Assembly (NCBI GenBank): GCA_963785645.1
Contig: CAWAWG010000003.1
Span: 124,001 to 188,000 of the forward strand
Length of the DNA stretch: 64,000 nucleotides
From: Trebonia sp963785645
GTDB lineage: Bacteria; Actinomycetota; Actinomycetes; Streptosporangiales; Streptosporangiaceae
Reading direction: 5' to 3'
In this document: positions 9,187 to 17,824 of the stretch, piece by piece
Numbering within the stretch: position 1 is the first letter of the stretch
Layout: each line of letters opens with the position of its first letter
Notes under the pieces: generated by a model
What the model was told of the DNA's origin: nothing
Seen by the model: only the letters and a program-made list of their open reading frames with translations
Databases searched by the model: none
Translations under genes and position numbers: made by a program

Positions 9187-9951
9187 ATGCCAGCTCAGCC
9201 GCCGTCCGGCCCGCGAAGCCGCGGTCTTACCCTTGCCGCGGCACGCTGGCCGGAGGTCGAGGCGAGCGGGCGGCGGGTGCTTGTCGTGCCGGTCGGGTCG
9301 CTTGAGCAGCACGGAGCGCACCTCCCGCTCGACACCGACACGCGGATCGCCGTCGCCGTCGCCGAGCGTGCGTGCGCCGGGCGGGACGGGGTCGGGCTCG
9401 CGCCGGCGATCGCGATCGGGGCGAGCGGCGAGCACGCGGACTTCCCGGGGACGCTGTCGATCGGTCATGTCGCCTTGTCGACTCTGCTGGTCGAGCTTGG
9501 CCGTCACGCATCCCGCCACTGGCCGGCGATGCTGCTCGTCAACGGGCACGGCGGCAACGCGGGCGCGATCAGCGATGCCCTCGGGAAGCTGACCGCCGAG
9601 AGCCGCGACGGCCGGGTGTGGCACGCCGGGGTGCGGCCGTCCATGCTGGCAGCCGCGGGCATCACCCTGTCACCGGACGCGCACGCGGGGCGGGTGGAGA
9701 CGTCGATGATGCTCGCGCTCGCGCCGGGCGATGTCCGGCTCGGGAAGGCGGCGGCGGGCGAGACCAGGCCGGTGACGGAGATCATGGCCGCCCTGCGGGC
9801 CCGCGGGGTCCGGCCGGTCAGCCCGAACGGAGTGCTCGGCGACCCCGCCGGCGCGTCCGCCGCCGAGGGCGAAATCCTGCTCGCTCTGCTGGTCGCGGAC
9901 CTGGCGGCAGTGCTGGACCGGGTCACCGGGACGGTCGGCGGCGTAACTTAG
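9187..9951 (+). CDS. mftE: Mycofactocin-system creatininase family peptidase
   Basis: 254-residue creatininase-fold amidohydrolase. Metal-binding motifs are intact: VPVGSLEQHGAHLPLDTDT near residue 35, GASGEHADFPGTLSIG near 80, VNGHGGNAGA near 118, and DAHAGRVETSMML near 158. In the mycofactocin pathway MftE removes the leader from the MftC-processed MftA peptide, releasing the C-terminal Val-Tyr-derived unit. The sequence matches that subfamily rather than creatininase proper. No mftA, mftB, mftC or mftD is visible nearby, so the gene is separated from its usual cluster or does another amide hydrolysis. Confidence 0.75.
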   Translation: MPAQPPSGPRSRGLTLAAARWPEVEASGRRVLVVPVGSLEQHGAHLPLDTDTRIAVAVAERACAGRDGVGLAPAIAIGASGEHADFPGTLSIGHVALSTLLVELGRHASRHWPAMLLVNGHGGNAGAISDALGKLTAESRDGRVWHAGVRPSMLAAAGITLSPDAHAGRVETSMMLALAPGDVRLGKAAAGETRPVTEIMAALRARGVRPVSPNGVLGDPAGASAAEGEILLALLVADLAAVLDRVTGTVGGVT

Positions 9952-10028
9952 CCAGCACATCGGGCAACCTTTGCGATGCCGACGGCGTCTAACAGGCGAA
10001 GCGCTGGACTAGGTCAAGGAGGCCGTGG

Positions 10029-11263
10029 ATGTTCGGCAGCAGATGGCGGCACGGCAAGGTCGCGGGGCTTGCGGCGGCGGGGGCGGCTCTCGTCATAGCT
10101 GCGGGCGCTGGCGTGACCCTGGCGGACGGCACGGCCCCGCCTCACCCGGTGGCCACGCAGGCGGCGGCGCACCTGGTGGTGCAGCAGCCCGCCGCCGCGC
10201 GGACGGCCGCCGAAGGGCCCGCGTCGCAGCAGCCAACGGTAAACCGCGCCGCAGTGCCCTGGGGGCCGGTCGGGCCTGACTGGGTCCTCGACACTTACTC
10301 GACGGGCACCAGGACCAAGCCCGCGCCGACCACCCTTTACCTGGTCAGCCCGGCCGGCGCCAGGTACCCGCTGCTGTCGTGGCCCGTGTCGGCCACGCCG
10401 GCGCCGGCGCCCGTGGCCTGGGCCGGGGACAAGACCGAGGCCCTGTTCCGGTTGTACCTGGCTAACGGCCAGCTAGGCGGCTACGGCGAACTGAACCTCA
10501 CGACCGGGAAGATGACCCGGATGGCGTTCGCCAGCGCGGCGGCGACGCCGGTCGGTTACACCCTCCCGACGGGCGCGCAGGTGCTCGGCGTCACCCAGGC
10601 CGGGCCGGACTCCGACGCCACGGTTGCCCGCTACACGCGGGCTGGCGCCCTGGTGAAGACGCTGGTCGCCGGCGTCCAGGGGTTCAGCGGCGTCAGGTAC
10701 TCACCCGACGGGACGAAGCTGGCCGTCTCCGCACCGGGCGGCCTGCTGCTGGTCAGCAACGCGGGCGGTGTACTCAGGAAGCTCCCGGTGCCCGGGCCGG
10801 CCCGAAGACGTCCTGCGGGCCGGTGCGGTGGTGGAACGCCACCACGATCCTCGCGGGCTGCGGCAGGCTCTGGCTCGTTCCCGACACCGGGGCCAAGCCG
10901 TCCGCGCTTACCCCGGTCCGCGAACCCGGCAACCCGGCGACCGACCTCGGCGACATCGACGCCTGGCAGCTGCCGTCCGGCCTGTACCTGCAGTCCCTCG
11001 GCGCCTGCGGCACGCTGGAGCTCAATAAGCAGGCGGCGAACGGCTCCGTCGCCAGGGTGACCGTCCCGGGCATGACCGACAGTCCCGTCGTGGTGACCGC
11101 TTCCGGGTCGCAGCTCCTGATCGAGCAGCGCGGCTGCGAGGGCAGCGGCGGCCAGCTCGCCTGGTTCGACCCGGCCACCAGCGCCGAGCACTGGCTCTTC
11201 ACGACCGGTGCCGGTTCGTCCGCCGTCGCCTACGACAGCCCGGAAAACGGGGACGTGTTCTAG
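10029..11263 (+). CDS. Secreted beta-propeller (TolB-like) protein, frameshifted
   Basis: A signal peptide is evident: basic start FGSRWRHGK, then a hydrophobic stretch AGLAAAGAALVIAAGAGVTL. The mature part has beta-propeller-like repeats such as GVRYSPDGTKLAVSAPGG near residue 220 and, later, GSQLLIEQRGCEGSGGQLAW. The frame changes near 10800: the sequence after VLRKLPVPGP continues in another frame as KTSCGPVRWWNATTILAGCG to the stop at 11263. Combined length is about 410 residues. AAGGAGG upstream supports ATG 10029. An extracytoplasmic binding role is inferred; no enzyme motif is seen. Confidence 0.6.
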
Positions 11264-11273
11264 CGGCGGCTGG

Positions 11274-11525
11274 TCAAGGGGCGTGCTCGGGGGCGCAGCC
11301 GGTGCGCAGGACCCGCCTGGTCGACGGCGGGTCGACCGCGAGCAGGCGGGCGGGGCGGACCGGGCGCCGGACCAGTTCGCCGCCGCAGTTGGGGCAGACA
11401 CCGCGCAGCACGTTCTCGGCGCAGTCACGGCACCAGGTGCACTCGTACGTGCAGATGAACACGTCCGGGGACGCCGGATCCAGGTCCCGGTCACAGCACT
11501 CGCAGTTCGGTCGCAGCTCAAGCAC
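11274..11525 (-). CDS. DUF1272 zinc-ribbon-like protein
   Basis: 83-residue Cys-rich protein read leftwards from GTG 11525. The DUF1272 signature is complete: LELRPNCECCDRDLDP, then CTYECTWCRDCAE, then CPNCGGELVRRPVRP. Eight or more Cys in CxxC pairs suggest two structural zinc sites. Function of the family is unknown. It lies tail-to-tail with the secreted propeller gene, ten bases apart, and its upstream side faces the transposon's left end. Confidence 0.75.
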   Translation of the reverse strand: MLELRPNCECCDRDLDPASPDVFICTYECTWCRDCAENVLRGVCPNCGGELVRRPVRPARLLAVDPPSTRRVLRTGCAPEHAP

Positions 11526-11866
11526 GAGACCATTATCGCTGCCCGCCCCCGGCCCCCGCCGCCGCCGGCTAGCCGCGGCCCGCTCGTAGAGCTGTTGGAC
11601 GGCGCTGAGGATTCCTATGGCGGGAGGCTTTAGCGGCACTGGGGATGCCGATGCGGGGGCGGCGGGCGGTCGGCCGGTGGTGTTTTCGTTGGCGGCGGCA
11701 CCGTGCCGATGAGGGTGCGGGGGGCTGGGCCGTGGGCGTGCCCGGCTGCCTGAGATGACGGTGCGGCGGCGGGTTTGCGTCGCTGGTGTTGCGGATGCGG
11801 CGGGGGCGGCTGGGAGGGGTTGCCCTTTCTGGCGTGCGCCGGCACGGTGAGCAGGTCGGATAAGGC

Positions 11867-11910
11867 GCGGCCCTCCCCGTGATCTTTTGGCGGAGACCGG
11901 GGAGGGCCGC
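11867..11910. repeat. 13-base inverted repeat in transposon left end
   Basis: GCGGCCCTCCCCG at 11867-11879 pairs exactly with CGGGGAGGGCCGC at 11898-11910 around an 18-base loop. It lies just upstream of the first transposon gene. It could attenuate or block read-through transcription from outside, a common feature of IS elements. No T-run follows. Confidence 0.5.
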
Positions 11911-11928
11911 AGGACGCGCGGAGGCGTC

Positions 11929-12528
11929 GTGCTCACGGTAAACGGTGACAGGGCTGTGGTCGAACGGCAACTGGCGGGCGGGGAACTGGCGTGCCCGTCG
12001 TGCGGCGGGGTGCTGGGCGGGTGGGGGAACGCGGCGGAGCGCCGGGTCCGGGTTCTTGAGGGGGATGACGTGCGCTTGCGCCCGCGCAGGTCGCGGTGCC
12101 GGGGGTGCAGGGGCACGCACGTGCTGCTGCCTGCGTGGTGCCTGTCGCGGCGGGCGGACGCGGCCGGGGTGATCGGGGCGGCGCTGGAGGCCGCGGCGGC
12201 CGGGGCCGGGCACCGGAGGATCGCCGGGCTCCTGGGCCGGCCGGCGGCGACGGTGCGGGGATGGCTGCGCCGGTTCTGCGGGCGGGCAGAGCGGGTGCGG
12301 GCGTTCTTCACGGTGCTGCTGGCCCGGACCGCCCCGGATCCGGTGATGCCGGCCGGGGCGGCGGGCCTGGTCGCGGCGGCGGTGTCGGCGATCGCGGGCG
12401 CGGCGGCCGCTGCTGCCGCTCGCTGGCCGCACATCGGCGAGGTGCCGGTGTGGGCGGCGGCGTCGGCGGCGAGCGGCGGGCGGCTGCTGGCGCCGGGGTG
12501 GCCGGCGGCGGGGCGCAACGCGAGCTGA
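11929..12528 (+). CDS. Zinc-ribbon helix-turn-helix protein of the transposon
   Basis: 199 residues from GTG 11929, preceded by GGAGG; an in-frame start at 11887 would overlap the inverted repeat. The N-terminal part has two Cys pairs, CPSCGG and CRGCRG, forming a zinc-ribbon of the type seen in DUF6431-like transposon proteins. An HTH-like segment follows (GHRRIAGLLGRPAATVRGWLRRF). The C-terminal part is Ala-rich and helical, of unknown function. As first gene of the element it may be an accessory DNA-binding or target-site factor, or a regulator; this is inference from position. Confidence 0.5.
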   Translation: MLTVNGDRAVVERQLAGGELACPSCGGVLGGWGNAAERRVRVLEGDDVRLRPRRSRCRGCRGTHVLLPAWCLSRRADAAGVIGAALEAAAAGAGHRRIAGLLGRPAATVRGWLRRFCGRAERVRAFFTVLLARTAPDPVMPAGAAGLVAAAVSAIAGAAAAAAARWPHIGEVPVWAAASAASGGRLLAPGWPAAGRNAS

Positions 12529-12601
12529 CCCGTTACGCGCCGCCGGAGCGGCGCGGGATGGTTTCCCGGTCATTTGCAGGCAGACCGGAGGAGGTGCCCT
12601 G

Positions 12602-14089
12602 GTGGGCATGAGCAAGGCTGAAGAGGAAGAGCAGGCGCGGCTGGAGCGGGCCCGGGCGATCGGGCTGTTCCGGTACATGCTGATCCGGGAGGCCGCCGAC
12701 CCGGCGCTGACCTCGCGCCAGCGCGGGGTCATGGTGCGGGAGATCGCCGCCCGCGAGCACGCCGACGCGTCCGGGCGGCCGGTGCGGCTGACCCGGTGGA
12801 CGCTGGACCGGTGGATCCGGCTGTGGAAGGAGAAGGGGTTCGACGCGCTGGTCCCGGACCCGCGCCAGTCCCAGCCGCGGACCCCGCCGGAGGTCATGGC
12901 GCTGGCGGCGGCGCTGAAGAAGGAGAACCCGGCCCGGACCGCCGCGCAGGTGCAGCGGATCCTCAAGGCCCAGTCCGGGTGGGCACCCGACGAGCGGACG
13001 ATCCAGCGGATGTTCAACCGGACCGGGCTGACCGCGCTGGCCGCCCCCGGGGCCGCGCCTGTATTCGGCCGGTTCGAAGCTGACCGGCCGAACGAGATCT
13101 GGACCGGCGACGCGCTGCACGCGATCCGGCTGGACGGCCGCAAAACGTACCTTTTCTGCTTCATCGACGATCATTCACGGGCGGTGATGGCCGCCCGGTT
13201 CGGGTTCGCCGAGGACGCCATCCGGCTGGCCGCCGCGCTGCGCCCGGCCCTGGCCTCCCGCGGCGTCCCCGAGCACGTCTACGTGGACAACGGCAGCGCG
13301 TTCGTCGATGCCTGGCTGCTGCGGGCCTGCGCCCGGCTCGGCATCAAGCTGGTGCACTCCCAGCCGGGCAGGCCGCAGGGCCGCGGCAAGATCGAGCGTT
13401 TCTTCAGGACCGTGCGGGACCAGTTCCTGGCCGAGCTGACCGAGGACCGCGCCGCCCAGGTCAGGGACCTGGCAGAGCTGAACCGGCTGTTCACCGCCTG
13501 GACCGAGACGGTCTACCACGCCCGGGAGCACTCCGAGACCGGGCAGCCGCCGCTGGCCCGGTGGGAGGCCGGCGGACCGTTCCCCGTCCCCGCCGGCCCG
13601 GACCTGGCCGACGCGTTCCGCTGGGCCGAGTGGCGGACCGTGACCAAGACCGCGACCGTGTCCATGCACGGCAACCGCTACCAGGTCGACCCTGCCCTGG
13701 CCGGGCGGCGGGTGGAGCTGATCTTCGACCCGTTCGACCTCACCGTCCTGTCGGTGCGCTCCGGCGGCCAGGACGCCGGCACCGCGACCCCGCACCACAT
13801 CACCCGGCACGCCCACCCCAGGGCCCGCCCGGAACCCCTGCCCGGTGACGACGCGCCCCGCGCGACCGGCATCGACTACCTCGCCCTGCTCGGCGAGCGG
13901 CACGACAGGCAGGCCGCCGGCCCGGTCAACTACGCCGCCCTCATCAGCCCCGCGCCCGGCAGCGCCAGCCAGGCAGGAAGCCGGGGACTCCCGTGCATGA
14001 CTTCCGGCAGGCCATCGACCTGGACCAGCTCACCAGCGACGACACCGTCACCCTGGCCCGCACCGCCGCCGAGGCGATCCGCGGCCTGA
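12602..14089 (+). CDS. DDE transposase/integrase (Mu/TnsB-like)
   Basis: 495-residue RNase-H-fold integrase. N-terminal HTH/linker is RLTRWTLDRWIRLWKEKGFD. The DDE core has WTGDALHAI (first Asp) near residue 167, VYVDNGSAF (second Asp) near 228, and QPGRPQGRGKIERFFRTVR (Glu) near 262. A C-terminal beta-barrel of Mu-transposase type follows (VSMHGNRYQVDPALAGRRVEL). GGAGGAGG precedes GTG 12602. The end after NYAALISPAP is low-complexity; a one-base shift there would instead stop at 13999, overlapping the next gene's GTG, so the last about 30 residues are doubtful. Confidence 0.8.
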   Translation: MGMSKAEEEEQARLERARAIGLFRYMLIREAADPALTSRQRGVMVREIAAREHADASGRPVRLTRWTLDRWIRLWKEKGFDALVPDPRQSQPRTPPEVMALAAALKKENPARTAAQVQRILKAQSGWAPDERTIQRMFNRTGLTALAAPGAAPVFGRFEADRPNEIWTGDALHAIRLDGRKTYLFCFIDDHSRAVMAARFGFAEDAIRLAAALRPALASRGVPEHVYVDNGSAFVDAWLLRACARLGIKLVHSQPGRPQGRGKIERFFRTVRDQFLAELTEDRAAQVRDLAELNRLFTAWTETVYHAREHSETGQPPLARWEAGGPFPVPAGPDLADAFRWAEWRTVTKTATVSMHGNRYQVDPALAGRRVELIFDPFDLTVLSVRSGGQDAGTATPHHITRHAHPRARPEPLPGDDAPRATGIDYLALLGERHDRQAAGPVNYAALISPAPGSASQAGSRGLPCMTSGRPSTWTSSPATTPSPWPAPPPRRSAA

Positions 14090-14409
14090 ACCACGCGACC
14101 CGGCACGAGAACGGCCTGGGCCAGCCGTCCGCCGCCTACGACGTCCTCGGCGCCCTGTCCCTGGCCGCCTCCCGCCTCGGGCAGGCCCTGGCCCAGATCG
14201 CCCGCTACCTCGACCAGGCACTGGCCGCCGGGCGGCTCGGCCACGACCTCGGCGACGACCCCTGCTTCGCCGTCGAGACCGCCGGGCTCTTCCTCGACGA
14301 CGCCCGCCTGTCAGCCGCAGCCCTGGCCGGCCACCTCGACGCCGCCTGGCAGCAGCTCGCCCTCCTCAACGGGCACCCCGCCCCCCGCAACCGCAAGGAC
14401 CAGCCGTGA
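13993..14409 (+). CDS. Small helical protein of the transposon
   Basis: 138 residues, almost entirely predicted helix: DLDQLTSDDTVTLARTAAE, then LAASRLGQALAQIARYLDQA. No domain recognised. It lies between the transposase and ATPase genes and overlaps both (its stop overlaps the next start in ATGA style), so the three are translationally coupled. A structural or bridging role in the transposition complex is possible but inferred only from position. Confidence 0.55.
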   Translation: MHDFRQAIDLDQLTSDDTVTLARTAAEAIRGLNHATRHENGLGQPSAAYDVLGALSLAASRLGQALAQIARYLDQALAAGRLGHDLGDDPCFAVETAGLFLDDARLSAAALAGHLDAAWQQLALLNGHPAPRNRKDQP

Positions 14410-15219
14410 TCGACAAGCTCCAGGCCCACTACGGGTTCACCCGCATGCCCTTCGGCCGCGACCTGGCCCCCGGCATGCTGCACCGCCACGCCGCCCACAA
14501 CGAAGCCGTCGCCCGCATCACCTGGTGCATCGCCGAACGCGCGATCGGCGTTATAACAGGCGAAGTCGGGGCGGGCAAGACCGTCTCCGTCCGCACCGTG
14601 CTGGCCGGCCTGGACGCCTCCCGGCACACGATCATCTACCTCCCCAACCCCATGATCGGCGTCCGCGGCCTCCACGAGACCATCGTCGCGACCTTCGGCG
14701 GCCAGCCCGACCGGTCCGGCTCCCGGCTCACCGCCCAGGCCTCCGCCGTCCTGGCCGCCGAGCGCGACGAGCGCGGCCGCCTCCCCGTCCTGGTCATCGA
14801 CGAGGCCCACCTGCTGCGCTACGAGCAGCTGGGAGACCATCCGCATGCTCACCAACCACAACCTCGACGCCGACTCACCCCTCGCCTGCCTCCTCGTCGG
14901 CCAGCCCACCCTGCGCCGCACCATGAAGCTCGCCGTCCTGGCCGCCCTCGAGCAGCGCGTCGCCCTCCGCTACGCCATGCCCCCCATGACCAGCACCGAG
15001 ACAACCAGCTACATCACCCACCACATCAAGCTCGCCGGCCGGTCCGACACCCTCTTCAGCGACGACGCCACCAGCCTCATCCACGTCACCGCCCGCGGCT
15101 ACCCCCGCGCCGTCAACAACCTCGCCCTCCAGTCCCTCGTCGCCACCTACGCCGCAGGCAAAGCCATCGTCGACGAGCAGGCCGCCCGCGCCGCCGTCAC
15201 CGAAGTCACCGACACATAA
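14406..15219 (+). CDS. ExeA/TnsC-like AAA+ ATPase of the transposon, frameshifted
   Basis: AAA+ ATPase expected to recruit or activate the DDE transposase, as TnsC or IstB/TniB do. Walker A is GEVGAGKTV near residue 52, Walker B is VLVIDEAHLL near 128. After YEQL at 14829 the frame breaks: the run GGG at 14831-14833 appears to hold one base too many. Reading it as GG gives ETIRMLTNHNLDADSPLACL and an uninterrupted sequence to the stop at 15219, with sensor-type LLVGQPTLRR and C-terminal helical domain. Either a sequencing error or a one-base inactivation. Confidence 0.7.
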
Positions 15220-15260
15220 CCACCGGCACCTCGCCCACAGCCACCGGCACCACCACCACC

Positions 15261-15293
15261 AAAGCCCCGCAGCCACCCCGGCTGCGGGGCTTT
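15261..15293 (+). terminator. Terminator after the transposon ATPase gene
   Basis: A perfect 14-base stem (AAAGCCCCGCAGCC pairing with GGCTGCGGGGCTTT) around a five-base loop ACCCC, 42 bases after the ATPase stop. The A/T-flanked GC stem is a classic intrinsic terminator and could work in both directions. Confidence 0.85.
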
Positions 15294-15497
15294 AACACAT
15301 CCCCACATCGGCACCGTCAGCGCCGCCTTCATCGGCATTTTCAGTGACGCGCAACAGTAGCCGCAGGGCACGGTACCAGGCGTATCTCGCCAGGATAGGT
15401 AGCCCTTCCCGCATGACCGCGCTCCGCGCCTCATGCTGTTATCACGACCGGTTGCGGGCAGCACAGAGATAGTGGATGGCTGAGCACGCTATCGCGC

Positions 15498-15571
15498 GCC
15501 GGGTGGCCCGGGGGAATCTCACCCCTGGGCTCTCACAGAACGGAGCGTGACAGTCTCCCGTCACTCCGCTC
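15498..15571 (-). ncRNA. Group II intron domains V and VI
   Basis: Domain V is 34 bases (minus strand 15571 to 15538). It begins GAGC and ends GTTC, with an AGC catalytic triad, a GAGA tetraloop, two stems and a two-base CG bulge; all stem positions pair (two as G-U). Domain VI follows as a hairpin of GCCC-A-GGGG and CCCC-C-GGGC with an unpaired A in the branch-point position. The flanking branch helix has A-C mismatches, suggesting weakening there. Confidence 0.8.
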
Positions 15572-16846
15572 GTCCCGTCTGTAGGCTGTACTTGAAGTCG
15601 GTCATCCAGGCCCAGTGCGCGAACAGGCGTGGCTGCCTCGCGGTCAGCCCGTCCCGCCATCTGCGGGCCTTCTTGAATGTCCTGAGCCGTTTGTACTTCC
15701 GTTCGGCCCAGCGCACCAGGCAGGTGCTGATGCGCTGGAGCAGGCCGTTCAGCGCGGTCCTGTAGAACCTGCCGCAGCAGGTCGTCCAGCCCCGGATGAC
15801 GGGGTTGACCCACGCGGCGGTGTCTTCCAGTTCGGTGCTGCTGCGCGTGCGGGTGCGCCAGGAGCGGACTTCCCCGCTCATTCGCTTGAGGGCGTCCTTG
15901 CCGGCCGCGGGGAGGAAGGCGCTGAACATCGCGCCTTCTCCCTGGCGGGCCGGGGCCTGCCTGGCGCGGAACGTGCAGCCGAGGAAGGTGAACGGCGTGT
16001 CCGCGCAGTCGCTGCGCCGCCGGTTCCTGTCCTTGCAGTACACGATCCTGGTCTTGTCCGGGTGCAGCTGCAGCCCGGCTTCGGCCGTCCTTTCCTCCAG
16101 GGCAGCGAGGACCTTGCGGGCCTGCTGCTCCGTCGCGCAGTGCACCACGGCGTCGCCGGCGCAGCGTTCGGACTCGACCGCCGGGAACTCCCGTTCCGGC
16201 CACTTGCCGAACGCGCAGTGCAGGAACAGGCTGGCGAGCACGGGGCTTGCCGCTGAACCCTGGGGGTTCCCCTGTCCCGTGCCTGCGTCCTGCCGCCGGG
16301 CATCACGACGGGAGCGGCCAGCCATCTTTTCACGCAGAGCACTATCCAGCGCTGCTCGTGCGTGACGTTGGCCTGGACCGCCTTTATGACCAGGTCCCAT
16401 GGGACCGAGTCGAAGAACGCCCGGATGCCGAGGTCGATCACCCGGCTCTTCGCCCAGCACCGCTGGCGGCACACGGCCACCGCGTCCAGCGCGCCCTTCC
16501 GCGGCCGGCAGCCGTAGGAGTCACCATGAAAAATGGCTTCCGTTCTCGGCCCGAGCGCCGGCGCGGCCACTGTCTGCGCCACCCGGTCGCCGGCAGAAGG
16601 CACGCCGAGCATTCTCGTGCCTCCTGAGGACTCCGGTATCTCCACCGCCCGCACCGGCGGCGGGAAGTACGTGCCCGACGACATCCGGTTCCAGACCTTG
16701 TAAAGGCTGTCCTTCAGGTCCTTCTCGAACATCTCGACGGTCACGCCGTCCGCCCCGGCCGCACCGCCGTTCGCCTTGACCTGCTTCCAGGCCCGCCGCA
16801 CCAGCTCCTTCGGTACGGCAAACGGCTTTCCGTCCAGCCCTGACAT
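15561..16846 (-). pseudogene. Group II intron reverse transcriptase/maturase, inactivated
   Basis: Starts at ATG 16846 (GGAGGAGG upstream) and ends inside domain V. The RT family is clear: NRMSSGTYFPPPVRAVEIP, then LHPDKTRIVYCKD and TFLGCTFRAR. Catalytic motifs are lost. The motif-A region reads DLGIRAFFDSVPWD, with Gly for the catalytic Asp, and the YADD box reads CAGD. One base appears missing in the C-run near 16263, splitting the ORF just before PQGSAASPVLASLF. Many Tyr positions are Cys and Asn positions Ser. A functional RT is excluded if these bases are right. Confidence 0.8.
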
Positions 16847-17430
16847 GCTCGCTCGCCTCCTCCCAGGGCCTAGGCCCCGGTTGCCCGGGCAAACAGTGTC
16901 CAGATGAGCCGGCCCCTTCGCTCCGCCCGCATTACACGGGCATCGCCGCTGCTACGGGCCGGTCCGCCGGCGCGCGCCGCGACGGTACTCAGCACCTCGC
17001 CGTTCCGGCGGCCTGGTGCGCTCCCTCTCGCGCCCTGACGAACGCGGTATCGGCACGCGCCTTCCCGTGTTTCCGCACGCAAGCCGCAGACCGGGCTCGC
17101 GCCACCTGCACGCCGGGCACCGCCTGGCCAGTAAACGGGTATCCGCCAGGCTCATCCCGGGGCGGGCATTATCGCCCCGGTTCCGATGCCGTCTTCTTCT
17201 CTCGACGCTTCAGCGGTGGTTCACCCGCGTTCGCCTTCCCGGTCCCCGCCTGACAGCTCACCGCCGCCTTTTCCGCATCGCTCAGCACCGCAGTCTTCAG
17301 CCAGGGCACCATGCGGCGGCTTGACGCCACCCCCCGCAGGGCCGCGCCGAAGGGCCACGAAACCTTCATCTCACGTGCAGCAAGCATCAGTCACCGCCTC
17401 CTACCGAGGGCGACTCCTTTCCGCGCACAC

Positions 17431-17824
17431 GGCACAAAACGCCAGGAACTCAGGAAACCGCTGTGACTGGTGATAAAGCCTGCCCTCCCCGGTCAGGGCG
17501 CCGGCGGCGGCGCCGGCGGACATAGGGCCATTTCGTGTTCGAAAAATCATGTCAAAACGGGCATCTACCCGTCAGTACTGGCCCTATGCCGCTGGCAGCC
17601 GGAGAGCACGCCCCGGGACGCCCGCGGGCAGGCCTCCGAACCGACCCCTTACCTTCCTGGCGTTGCGCCATGGCGGGAGCAGCCATCCACCGTGATTCGC
17701 ACGCCAGGCGGAGGGGCCAGGCGTGGGAATCAGCCGCCCGGGACCGTGACGCGGGCCTGGAGAGAAGGGTGGCGGGGGGCGCGGCGCACGGACTGGTTCG
17801 GGAGGTTCCCGGTGGTTGAATTTG
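17431..17824. other. Non-coding stretch between intron and next gene
   Basis: No convincing gene. It holds a GC-rich near-palindrome around 17496-17520 and the nested inverted repeat at 17521-17588. The rest shows nothing recognisable. Confidence 0.5.
17521..17588. repeat. 10-base inverted repeat around a small hairpin
   Basis: CATAGGGCCA at 17521-17530 and TGGCCCTATG at 17579-17588 are exact inverted repeats enclosing 48 bases. The enclosed part has its own hairpin, ACGGG-CATCTA-CCCGT. The interior is unusually A/T-rich for this genome. It could be a remnant of the DNA flanking the intron or a small mobile end. Confidence 0.5.

Larger units (their letters stand above)
11629..15354. mobile_element. 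Mu/TnsB-type transposon with AAA ATPase, about 3.7 kb
   Basis: Four same-strand genes (zinc-ribbon HTH protein, DDE transposase, small helical protein, ExeA/TnsC-like ATPase) are bracketed by imperfect inverted ends. The left end (11633-11653) and the right end (15330-15350, read in reverse) match at 17 of 21 positions, both containing GCG-CACTG and ATGCCGATG. A further TGCCGATG sits inside each end (11704-11711, and 15306-15313 in reverse). Repeated transposase-binding sites at the ends are typical of Mu/Tn7/Tn5053-type elements. The outermost bases and target duplication could not be fixed. The element separates the DUF1272 gene from a group II intron. Confidence 0.6.
15498..17430 (-). mobile_element. 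Group II intron with degenerate ORF
   Basis: About 1.93 kb read leftwards. The 3' end carries recognisable domains V and VI (separate entry). The reverse-transcriptase ORF occupies domain IV. The 5' end is proposed at 17430, where the minus strand reads GTGTGCG, matching the group II consensus GUGYG. The stretch between 17430 and the ORF start is non-coding and structured, as expected of domains I-III. The 3' side lies about 145 bases from the transposon end. The 5' boundary is the least certain point. Confidence 0.65.

Noticed and set aside
11629..15354. CRISPR-associated Tn7-like transposon
   Set aside because: No Cas genes, TniQ or repeat array inside the element.
15561..16846. Diversity-generating retroelement
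   Set aside because: The RT matches group II intron maturases, domain V follows it, and no template/variable repeat pair was seen. The A-to-G pattern is in the RT itself.
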